From assembly GCA_016213945.1 (NCBI GenBank), contig JACQZF010000075.1:1-47139 (forward strand): a DNA stretch of 47,139 nt. The letters run 5' to 3'. A program made the position numbers and the translations under genes. The notes under the pieces were generated by a model. The model was not told the DNA's origin. It did not search any database and worked only from the letters and a program-made list of their open reading frames with translations. This document shows, piece by piece, positions 1 to 7,284 of this stretch (within the stretch, counting starts at the first letter, position 1; every line of letters begins with the position of its first letter). Source of the stretch: Nitrospirota bacterium (lineage in GTDB: Bacteria; Nitrospirota; Thermodesulfovibrionia; UBA6902).

Positions 1-73
1 GGAGGGCTTGTTTGCTGAGTTGAACCAGTTTTTGTATCTTCTTGACTGTCCCATATATCTTTACAGATTTCAT
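1..73 (-). CDS. 5' end of a gene running off the left edge, possibly a transposase
   Basis: Reading leftward on the minus strand, an ATG at 73 sits 4 nt after a GGAGG and opens a frame that reaches the window edge without a stop. The first residues read MKSVKIYGTVKKIQKLVQLS. From memory this resembles the start of helix-turn-helix/DDE transposases of insertion sequences, but 24 residues are too few to be sure. It lies just 3' of the large secreted-protein gene on the same strand. The 60 bp between them hold a GACAC...GTGTC inverted repeat around TCCTTT/AAAGGA (about 74-100), which could be an element end or a hairpin. Confidence 0.4.
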   Translation of the reverse strand, partial: MKSVKIYGTVKKIQKLVQLSKQAL

Positions 74-132
74 GACACCTCCTTTTTAAAGGATAGTGTC
101 ATTATGCTTTATGTAGCTTTATTTATGCAATG

Positions 133-2745
133 CTATATAGTAACATATATGCCATAACCCTGAGAACCCCACGTCATAGTCATCCCGCTTATCGTGTTGT
201 TGCTGATTACAGGCGAGCCGTTCTCTATCTTTATCCCATACCACGCATCACTGTTGTTTATCGTACAACCCGTTATCGTCGGCGAGGAGTTTTTAATATC
301 AATAGCCCTGTAATTGTACCAACAATCACTCCATCCGCAACTGCCGTATCCTGCATGTTCAATTGTGCAGTTCTCAATCCTGCTTCCGCTTGACCCCGCT
401 CCGTCAAACCATATTCCATCCCATTGACCTTGTCCTGCTACAGACGTAAACGTCACTCCGGTTGCAGTCAATGTCCCGTATGCCGTGATTCTTGCTCCTT
501 GTCTTAACTTCACTGTCCGTCCTGATACAATTGTCAGGCTTGCTCCTTCCGCTATTGTTAATCCATCTGTTCTGTAAACTATAGTCCCCGGCTCATTCCA
601 GTATATATTTGTATTGATAGTCCCTAATACATACAGATCTGCTGTCGTGTTGTTTGAATAAGTGTTGCCACTGATCAGGGGATTTCTATCATAATATGTA
701 AAAATGCCGTAACCATTTCCACTAAAAGTGTTGCCCGTATACGTCCCTCCGCCGGATGTGTATATCCCATAATTGATATTGCCGCTTATCGTGTTGCCCG
801 TATACGTTCCTCCGCTACTGCCGTCTACGCATATACCGTAAACATTATTAGTTATTGTATTGCCTGTCACGGTTGGAGATGAGTTGTTGTAAACGTATAT
901 CCCAGAATTGCCAAACCCGTTTACCGTATTGTTGCTGATTACAGGCGAGCCGTTATCTACCCATATTCCGTAACTTGAAGCGCTGTTGTTTAGCGTATTG
1001 CCCGTTATTGTCGGTGAGGAGTTCTTGATACTTATAGCCTTGGGAGAATAACAATCACTCCAACCACAATAATTACCTCTGACATGCTCTATCACACTGT
1101 TTTCAATCCTGCTGTTTGTTGAACCCATCCCCTCAAAGTATATCCCTTGCCACGGGTTCACTCCGTCTGCCCATGTGAACTTCACCCCGCTTGCATTCAA
1201 TGTCCCGTAAACTGTGATTGGAGCGCCACTGGTGAGCTTTATTATCGATCCCGGCTCTATCGTAAGGGTCGCCTCATTTGCAACAGTAATACTTCCCTGC
1301 ACTACATAAGTCCAGCCACTATACCATGTCTCATTTCCATAAACGGTATGCGATGAAATGTATATATCACCAGCGGAGGTTACTTCATAAGATCCCTGAT
1401 TGCTGCTCACGTTTCTTGTATCATCTACGGCCCACCATGTATACACACCGAGCGGCTTGTCCATTGGAACAGTGTAAGGCGTCTCAAAGTATCCTGCAGA
1501 ATTGGTGCTTAACGTCAGCGTAGGATACTCCGTACCGTCAGGCTTGCGGAAATGAAGTATTACATTACTATCGGGCGTCAATCCTGTCCCCCATTGCTTT
1601 ATGGTAGCCCCGTGAGGAACTTTTGTCATTGACTGTTCAATATAGGGATTAAAAGGCGGGACTGTTATCGTGTATGAAACATCATTGCTTCTCTTTCCAG
1701 TTGTATTATCTATTGCCCACCATGTGTATGTTCCTACTTCTTTATTGAGAGGGGCTGTATAAGAAATACTGAAATTACCGGATGAGTCCGTGTTTACAAT
1801 TTGAGTTGGGAATTCTGTACCGTCAGGCTTACGGAAATGAAGCGTTGCAGTGCTATTAGGAAAAAATCCGGAACCCGATTGAGAAAAGGTTGTTCCCGGA
1901 GGGCCGGAGAGGTTGGGTTGTGTAACAGAAGGACTGACGGATAAATATTTATCTAACGTTAATAGAAACCTGCCTGTATATTTGACAGCTTGATTTAGTT
2001 GGTTTTTTATAAAGTTTTTTTCATTAGAACTTGCAACAACAATACTTATAGAAAATATATCTGTATTATTCGAGGAATAAAAGCCCGCTGCTCCATCTGA
2101 GCAACCCAGTACTAAACCACCACACCATGGTTGTCCAGTCCCATTATTTTGCCAATAATTAGAAAAATCAAATACAATGACATTGTCGATTGTTTGTTGT
2201 TTTGCCTGATTATAAAAATATGTTGCAGGGTCAGAAGAGTTGCTTGTTCCAGATATTGTCTGCGTAGATAAGTCATGAATAATCAAATATTCATCGGCGA
2301 CCCGTTCAAAATTATCATAAACTATATGGTTAGGGTCGTAATGAGGGATATTAAATGCATGGGCAGGGACATTCATGTCTTCAATTAAATGGATGCAATA
2401 ACCTAATTTTTCTGCTGCGATGTTTGATTCGCCCCTCTGATATTTTTGATACTCATTTAAAAAATCCTTGAACAATGTTGGAATATCTCCGCCATTTCTT
2501 GCAGGGTATCCTCCGTGAGCATTAGTATCATAATCCGGGGTATAAGTATATCCGTTTATCAGATTCCAGTTTGTCTCCAGAAATTCATTTGTGAGTTGAG
2601 ATGATACGCTGTTATATACGGCATCCCCGATTATGTTGTGTGTAGATTGTGAACCGCCCGGGGTACTCCATGACCACCATGCAAAGACATTGGACGTCAA
2701 AAGGAATAAAATCAGAAGCGATAGAAATACAATCTTGCGAGCCAT
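133..2745 (-). CDS. Secreted zinc-dependent phospholipase C-like protein with two Ig-like domains and a parallel beta-helix
   Basis: This 870-residue exported protein begins with a signal peptide (about 1-22); cleavage after NVFA would leave Trp23 at the N-terminus. Residues about 30-260 resemble the zinc-dependent phospholipase C / S1-P1 nuclease fold: His36, then an HxxxDxxxxxH block (His119, Asp123, His129) and His135. In the B. cereus and C. perfringens enzymes the N-terminal Trp is itself a zinc ligand, so the WW terminus fits. Two ~85-residue Ig-like modules (about 275-360 and 366-455) each carry the signature LHFRKPDGTE. The rest is NosD/PbH1-type right-handed beta-helix with NSSPTITGNTxxN repeats, and a ~120-residue segment occurs twice. 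A good RBS (GGGAGGGG) precedes the ATG. The substrate is unknown; lipid, nucleic acid or surface adhesion are possible. The last beta-helix coils stop abruptly near the left-edge element, so C-terminal truncation cannot be excluded. Confidence 0.8.
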   Translation of the reverse strand: MARKIVFLSLLILFLLTSNVFAWWSWSTPGGSQSTHNIIGDAVYNSVSSQLTNEFLETNWNLINGYTYTPDYDTNAHGGYPARNGGDIPTLFKDFLNEYQKYQRGESNIAAEKLGYCIHLIEDMNVPAHAFNIPHYDPNHIVYDNFERVADEYLIIHDLSTQTISGTSNSSDPATYFYNQAKQQTIDNVIVFDFSNYWQNNGTGQPWCGGLVLGCSDGAAGFYSSNNTDIFSISIVVASSNEKNFIKNQLNQAVKYTGRFLLTLDKYLSVSPSVTQPNLSGPPGTTFSQSGSGFFPNSTATLHFRKPDGTEFPTQIVNTDSSGNFSISYTAPLNKEVGTYTWWAIDNTTGKRSNDVSYTITVPPFNPYIEQSMTKVPHGATIKQWGTGLTPDSNVILHFRKPDGTEYPTLTLSTNSAGYFETPYTVPMDKPLGVYTWWAVDDTRNVSSNQGSYEVTSAGDIYISSHTVYGNETWYSGWTYVVQGSITVANEATLTIEPGSIIKLTSGAPITVYGTLNASGVKFTWADGVNPWQGIYFEGMGSTNSRIENSVIEHVRGNYCGWSDCYSPKAISIKNSSPTITGNTLNNSASSYGIWVDNGSPVISNNTVNGFGNSGIYVYNNSSPTVTGNTITNNVYGICVDGSSGGTYTGNTISGNINYGIYTSGGGTYTGNTFSGNGYGIFTYYDRNPLISGNTYSNNTTADLYVLGTINTNIYWNEPGTIVYRTDGLTIAEGASLTIVSGRTVKLRQGARITAYGTLTATGVTFTSVAGQGQWDGIWFDGAGSSGSRIENCTIEHAGYGSCGWSDCWYNYRAIDIKNSSPTITGCTINNSDAWYGIKIENGSPVISNNTISGMTMTWGSQGYGIYVTI

Positions 2746-2767
2746 AACATCCCCTCCCTGTAAATAA

Positions 2768-3157
2768 TTATTTTGCAGCTTTCAAATAATCACAGATAAT
2801 TTCTTCCAATATATCTTTTATATCAGGCACAGCAGACTGCGTGATATTGCCTTTAATATGCTTGTGCCCGGCAAAAGGCAATGATGGTTTATGCGACGCA
2901 TTATCATACCTGAATATAAGCTTGCCGTCTTTATCCTGATAATGAAATGAATACGCAAGCTTTTCAGTCTGATATCTGAGATCTAAATATTCCGTCATGA
3001 CCAATTTAGAGTCATCAATAAATATCAGACCACCTTTTATCAAACCAATTTTATCCGTCCTGGCGTCGGTCATAAACTCAGACGAGAGTATCAACCCGGT
3101 TTTTGAATACTCTTTGGTTACCTCCATGATCTTCGAGAGATAATCAGTTAGCAACAT
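2768..3157 (-). CDS. TumE-family (DUF6516) toxin
   Basis: This 129-residue protein matches, by recognition, the DUF6516/TumE toxin family of type II-like toxin-antitoxin systems. The segments YSFHYQDKDGKLIFRYDN and HKPSLPFAGHKH are the family hallmark (aromatic/acidic stretch, then a His-rich GHKH motif). It overlaps the upstream antitoxin gene by 14 bp, the usual antitoxin-first order, which implies translational coupling. No signal peptide or membrane segment is seen. The biochemical target of this subfamily is not something I can derive from the sequence. Neighbouring DUF2442 and antitoxin-relic genes suggest a small addiction-module cluster. Confidence 0.75.
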   Translation of the reverse strand: MLLTDYLSKIMEVTKEYSKTGLILSSEFMTDARTDKIGLIKGGLIFIDDSKLVMTEYLDLRYQTEKLAYSFHYQDKDGKLIFRYDNASHKPSLPFAGHKHIKGNITQSAVPDIKDILEEIICDYLKAAK

Positions 3158-3437
3158 ATTCTATGTCTTTCAGTTTTCCAAGGTCCTCTATGATTCTCTC
3201 TTTTATTCTCAATTCCCCCGACCACCTGACATAATCTTCATCGCCGCCTCGCAGATCATCAGCAGTGACCCCTTTCAGAAAATCAGACGAGGATATGGAA
3301 TACTTTTCCTCAAACTTTGCAATTTCTTTATTTGTTTTGTCCAGTCCGATCTCGAGCCTCTTTATTTCTGCTTCAATGGCTGATTTGACAATATCTGAAA
3401 TATCGCCTTTATCAGATGTTATTTTAACTTTTGACAT
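3144..3437 (-). CDS. TumA-like antitoxin
   Basis: This 97-residue acidic/basic helical protein lies directly upstream of, and overlaps, the TumE-type toxin gene. It has a long charged helix (about 20-48: AEIKRLEIGLDKTNKEIAKFEEKY), probably coiled coil, then the conserved-looking block TADDLRGGDEDYVRWSGEL (about 58-76). Position, size and overlap identify it as the cognate antitoxin. A GGGAGG sits 8-9 nt before the ATG. A second, broken copy of the TADDLRGGDED block lies at 3846-3945, showing that this antitoxin type was once present twice. Confidence 0.7.
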   Translation of the reverse strand: MSKVKITSDKGDISDIVKSAIEAEIKRLEIGLDKTNKEIAKFEEKYSISSSDFLKGVTADDLRGGDEDYVRWSGELRIKERIIEDLGKLKDIEYVAN

Positions 3438-3533
3438 GACTTGTTACCTCCCATACAACAATCTATACGATAACAGGAATTTTCTGACAGATATTTATTA
3501 GTTAACCAGCTATCTCCAGTGGTTGTCCCATAA

Positions 3534-3812
<279 letters not shown>

Positions 3813-3845
3813 TTAAAAAGCTCTGATGTTCAAACACCAGTTTTT

Positions 3846-3945
3846 CTATATCCCGAATAACATGTGACACAATACCTTTGTTTCCGGCAAGCCATATGGG
3901 TCTAAATCTTCATCGCTGCCTCTTAGATCGTCAGCAGCGACAAAC
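3846..3945 (-). pseudogene. Relic of a second TumA-type antitoxin (C-terminal part)
   Basis: Reading the minus strand from about 3945 gives FVAADDLRGSDEDLDPYGLP and onward to a TAG at 3846-3848. The AADDLRGSDED block is nearly identical, at DNA level too, to TADDLRGGDED of the intact antitoxin (3235-3275). There is no start codon or N-terminal helix in frame and no toxin gene beside it. I read this as the decayed tail of a duplicated or separately acquired antitoxin. The rest of the 3801-4220 gap holds a candidate promoter and a palindromic repeat. Confidence 0.6.
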
Positions 3946-4072
3946 CCCAAAGCGCTGTTATTTTGTACTGATGAAATTTACTGATAAGATAATTTATTAA
4001 ACAACTCAAATGTGATGGTTGTCAAGGAAAATATTATTTACCTTTTTCTCAGCCCTGCTTTTGAGTTAACCC

Positions 4073-4101
4073 TTGAAAAAACTCAGGGTAATTGCTAAAT
4101 T
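4073..4101 (+). promoter_or_regulatory. Candidate sigma70 promoter for the aromatic operon
   Basis: TTGAAA (4073-4078), 17 bp, TAAATT (4096-4101). Transcription from here would give a ~110-nt leader containing the large palindrome at 4143-4204 before pheA. A closer TGCGATAAT at 4209-4217 looks like an extended -10 but is only 3 nt from the pheA ATG. No functional evidence beyond the match. Confidence 0.4.
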
Positions 4102-4142
4102 AACGTTCACAATAAATTGTCCTGTTATCATGAATACTGGAA

Positions 4143-4204
4143 TGTCATTCCGGCTTGTCCGGAATCTTTATTAAAGAAGGATTCCCGACCAGGCGGGAAT
4201 GACA
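4143..4204. repeat. REP-like palindrome (TGTCATTCC ... GGAATGACA family)
   Basis: The outer arms TGTCATTCC/GGAATGACA enclose two further short hairpins (CCGGCTTGTCCGG and CCCGACCAGGCGGG). Related copies occur at 31896-31920 and 38703-38786. The spread over unrelated loci marks an interspersed palindromic repeat rather than a gene-specific leader, although here it must be transcribed in the pheA leader if the 4073 promoter is used. Confidence 0.75.
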
Positions 4205-4220
4205 AACGTGCGATAATATT

Positions 4221-5288
4221 ATGTCTGACCTTAACGAACTGAGAAAAAAGATTGACGAGATCGACCAGCGCATCCTTGAACTGCTGAACAAGAGGGCGGA
4301 GACCGCCATTGAGATCGGCAAGGCGAAGCAGGACAAACATCTGAGCATACATTCGCCTGAGAGAGAAAGGGAGATACTCAAGAGACTCACGGAGAAGAAT
4401 CCCGGCCCGTTTCCCTCTAATGTCCTCAAGCTGCTCTATGAGGAAATACTTTCAGCATCGCTTTCATTGCAGCAGCCATTGAAGGTTGCGTATCTCGGTC
4501 CTTCGGCGACTTTCACCCACCTGGCGGCGAGCAGGAAGTTCGGCTCCTCGGCGGAGTATCTGCCCGTAAGCAACATAAGGTCGGTTTTCGAGGCCGTCTC
4601 AAGAGGCAAGGCCCAGTACGGCGTGGTGCCCATCGAAAACTCGACGGAAGGGGTGATCAATTACACGCTCGACATGTTCGTGGATTCCGATCTGAAAATA
4701 GCCTTTGAGATAATGCTTGAGATAAGACATAATCTCCTGTCAAAGACCGGGAAAAAATCCGACGTAAAGAAAATTTACTCGCATCCCCCTGCAACGGCCC
4801 AGTGCAAGGTATGGCTTGAAAGGAATTTTCCGGGTGTTCCAATTCTGGAAGAAATGAGCACTGCCGCGGCGGCCAAACGCGTCAGTAAAGACCCGTCAGC
4901 AGCCGCTGTTGCAAGCGAGCTCGCGGCCTCGGTCTACAATCTCCGGTTTATTGAAAAGGGCATTGAGGACTATAAAAATAATTTCACCCGCTTCCTTGTT
5001 ATCGCAAAAGAGTCTTTGCCCAGAACAGGCAACGACAAGACATCCGTTATGCTGTCCATAAAAGACAGGGCAGGCGCGCTTTATTCTATACTGAGGCCTT
5101 TTGCAAGACACAAGATCAGCCTTTCCAAGATCGAATCAAGGCCCTCGAGGAGAAAGGCGTGGGAATATATTTTCTTTGTTGACATGGAAGGGCATATAGA
5201 AGATAAAGGAGTAAAAAAAGCAATTGATGAAGTGAAGAAGGAATGCCTCTTTCTGAAAGTGTTAGGCTCCTACCCGTCTGCGGAATAG
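4221..5288 (+). CDS. pheA: Bifunctional chorismate mutase / prephenate dehydratase (P-protein)
   Basis: This 355-residue P-protein converts chorismate to prephenate and then phenylpyruvate, committing carbon to phenylalanine. The N-terminal AroQ chorismate mutase (about 1-80) shows LRKKIDEIDQRILELLNKRA. The prephenate dehydratase domain (about 88-265) begins KVAYLGPSATFTHLAA and contains the catalytic-region TRF motif in NNFTRFLVI. The C-terminal ACT domain (about 275-355) has the ESRP motif (SKIESRPSRR) that binds phenylalanine for feedback inhibition. Length is normal for the fusion. It heads the run pheA-hisC-tyrA-aroA. The ATG at 4221 has no Shine-Dalgarno sequence. Confidence 0.97.
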   Translation: MSDLNELRKKIDEIDQRILELLNKRAETAIEIGKAKQDKHLSIHSPEREREILKRLTEKNPGPFPSNVLKLLYEEILSASLSLQQPLKVAYLGPSATFTHLAASRKFGSSAEYLPVSNIRSVFEAVSRGKAQYGVVPIENSTEGVINYTLDMFVDSDLKIAFEIMLEIRHNLLSKTGKKSDVKKIYSHPPATAQCKVWLERNFPGVPILEEMSTAAAAKRVSKDPSAAAVASELAASVYNLRFIEKGIEDYKNNFTRFLVIAKESLPRTGNDKTSVMLSIKDRAGALYSILRPFARHKISLSKIESRPSRRKAWEYIFFVDMEGHIEDKGVKKAIDEVKKECLFLKVLGSYPSAE

Positions 5289-5329
5289 CTGACAGCTTAC
5301 AGCTATTAGCTATTAGCTTTTTTTAAATT

Positions 5330-6415
5330 ATGATACACACACCTGAACATATAAAAAGCCTCAAGCCGTATGTCCCCGGCAAGCCTATGGAAGAGCTTGA
5401 AAGGGAGCTTGGGATCACAGGCGCGATCAAGCTTGCGTCCAATGAAAATCCTCTTGGCCCGTCGCCCCTTGCGCTTAAGGCCCTGCGGGAAGGCATGAAA
5501 GGGTTGAACAGATATCCGGACGGGAGCTGTTATTATCTCAGGCAGGCATTGTCGGAGAAATTAAAGGTCAGCCCCGAAGAGATATTATTCGGCAACGGCT
5601 CCAATGAAATAATCGAACTGGCAGTCAGGACCTTTCTCAATCCCGGAGATGAAGCGATAATGGCGCATCCGTCATTTGTCGTATACTCGACAATCGTGCA
5701 GGCCGCACAAGGCAGGAATATAATTGTCCCGCTTAAAGACCAGCGGCATGACCTTCCTGAAATGGCGTCGAAGATAACGGAGAAGACGAAGATCGTTTTT
5801 ATCGCAAACCCGAACAATCCCACCGGCACAATCAATACGAAAGAAGAGATGGATGCATTTATGGAGAAAGTCCCTGACGGCGTGCTTGTCGTTGTTGACG
5901 AGGCATATTGTGAATATGTCTCTTCACCGGATTACGCGGACAGCATGAAATATTTCAGGGCGAACAGGGACATTCTTGTCCTGAGGACATTTTCTAAAAT
6001 ATACGGCCTTGCGGGGCTGAGGATCGGATACGGGATCGCGAACCCAGCGATCATTACCGGGATGAACAAGGTGCGTCAGCCTTTTAATATTAACTCTCTG
6101 GCGCAGAAGGCCGCCCTCGAAGCGCTGAAAGACGAGGGACATATTGCAAAGACAAGGCGGACGAATGAAAGAGGGAGAAAATATCTCTATAAAGAATTTA
6201 AGGCGCTGAAGCTTGATTATGTGCCTACAGAGGCGAATTTTATTTATGTGCCTTTGAAAGATAATTCATCCGCTCAGTTGTACAACGACCTTCTCAAAGA
6301 AGGAGTTATTGTCAGGCCGATGGGGCCTGACGCAGTGCGTATCACGATAGGGCTCCCTGAGGAGAACAAGAGACTGATAGAGGCATTAAGGAAGATCCAG
6401 AGTTATGAATTATGA
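5330..6415 (+). CDS. hisC: Histidinol-phosphate / aromatic aminotransferase (HisC family, PLP)
   Basis: This 361-residue class I/II aminotransferase belongs to the HisC family. It shows KLASNENPLGPSP near the N-terminus, NPNNPTGT for cofactor/substrate contacts, DEAYCEY, and the PLP-lysine segment TFSKIYGLAGLRIGYG. By family it transaminates histidinol phosphate. Its place between pheA and tyrA, with no other his gene in view, suggests that it serves as the aromatic aminotransferase for phenylpyruvate/hydroxyphenylpyruvate, or is bifunctional. The start has no RBS; the 41-bp gap to pheA is a run of AGCT/TATTAGC simple repeats. Its stop overlaps the tyrA start (ATGA). Confidence 0.9.
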   Translation: MIHTPEHIKSLKPYVPGKPMEELERELGITGAIKLASNENPLGPSPLALKALREGMKGLNRYPDGSCYYLRQALSEKLKVSPEEILFGNGSNEIIELAVRTFLNPGDEAIMAHPSFVVYSTIVQAAQGRNIIVPLKDQRHDLPEMASKITEKTKIVFIANPNNPTGTINTKEEMDAFMEKVPDGVLVVVDEAYCEYVSSPDYADSMKYFRANRDILVLRTFSKIYGLAGLRIGYGIANPAIITGMNKVRQPFNINSLAQKAALEALKDEGHIAKTRRTNERGRKYLYKEFKALKLDYVPTEANFIYVPLKDNSSAQLYNDLLKEGVIVRPMGPDAVRITIGLPEENKRLIEALRKIQSYEL

Positions 6416-7284
6416 AATCAGGCATGAAGATAAACTTTAAACACATTGCGATAATCGGGGTTGGACTCATCGGCGGCTCCTTTGCCATGGCCCTTAAGAA
6501 GCAGGGATTCAAGGGCAGGATAACCGGCCTCGGCAGAAAGAAAGAGAACTTAATAAAGGCGAAGAAGCTTGGTGTCATAGACGATTATTCCACGGATTAC
6601 GCGGAGGGAATTAAAGACGCTGACCTGGTCCTGCTTGCGGTACCCGTGGGCCAATTTGAGAGAATTGTAAAAAGTATCAGGGGCAGCATGAAAAAGGGCG
6701 CGATAGTTACGGACGTTGGAAGCGTAAAGGCGCAGATCGTGAAAAAGATCGGGCCGCTGATGCCGGAAGGCGTTCACTTTGTCGGGGCACATCCCATTGC
6801 GGGCAAGGAATGTTCAGGCATAAGTTGCGCCTCGGCAGACCTGTTTAAAAATGCGAGATGCATTATCACGCCCGGTCTGAAGACAAACAAAGCGGCGCTG
6901 AATAAAATCGTCAGGCTCTGGAAGAATGTCGGCAGCAGGACGCTTTTCATGTCTCCTGAAGAACATGACCTTATCTTTGCAGCGGTAAGCCATCTGCCTC
7001 ATGTGGCCGCGTACAGTCTGGTCAACAGCATAATGAAATTAGATGACAACATACTTCATCACGGGGGAAAAGGCTTGCGTGATATGACCAGGATCGCCTT
7101 GAGCCCTTCAGAGCTTTGGCGTGACATCTGCGCTTACAATAAAAAGAATATTCTGAAGACACTCAAGAAGCTCTCGTCTTCCATAGCACACATCACAAAG
7201 CTTATTGAGACATCGGACTGGACGGCCCTTGAGAAGGAATTCAGGAAGGCCAAAGAGGCGAGACAAATCCTTGAGTCAGATTAG
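6412..7284 (+). CDS. tyrA: Prephenate dehydrogenase
   Basis: This NAD(P)-dependent prephenate (or arogenate) dehydrogenase makes 4-hydroxyphenylpyruvate for tyrosine. The 290 residues start with a Rossmann motif (IAIIGVGLIGGSFA). Further on come VTDVGSVK, the substrate-binding GAHPIAGKE segment and AAVSHLPHVAAYSL, all typical of TyrA. It has no ACT or chorismate mutase extension. The ATG overlaps the hisC stop in an ATGA; an internal ATG at 6424 (MKINFKH) is an alternative start. The gene overlaps aroA if aroA begins at the TTG at 7271. Confidence 0.95.
   Translation: MKSGMKINFKHIAIIGVGLIGGSFAMALKKQGFKGRITGLGRKKENLIKAKKLGVIDDYSTDYAEGIKDADLVLLAVPVGQFERIVKSIRGSMKKGAIVTDVGSVKAQIVKKIGPLMPEGVHFVGAHPIAGKECSGISCASADLFKNARCIITPGLKTNKAALNKIVRLWKNVGSRTLFMSPEEHDLIFAAVSHLPHVAAYSLVNSIMKLDDNILHHGGKGLRDMTRIALSPSELWRDICAYNKKNILKTLKKLSSSIAHITKLIETSDWTALEKEFRKAKEARQILESD

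Noticed and set aside
490-1030. Dense short repeats (GTATTGCCCGT, CCGTTATTGT and similar) resembling a CRISPR array
   Set aside because: They are codon-level repeats of the NSSPTITGNTxxN beta-helix coils in one continuous open frame on the minus strand; spacing and identity are irregular and no cas genes are near.
5289-5329. Terminator or attenuator between pheA and hisC
   Set aside because: The T-run follows TATTAGC simple repeats, not a stable hairpin, and the downstream genes are clearly in the same operon.
7205-7270. Longer N-terminus for aroA
   Set aside because: These codons lie within tyrA in another frame, encode an Arg-rich stretch with no EPSP-synthase similarity, and the family start fits TTG 7271.
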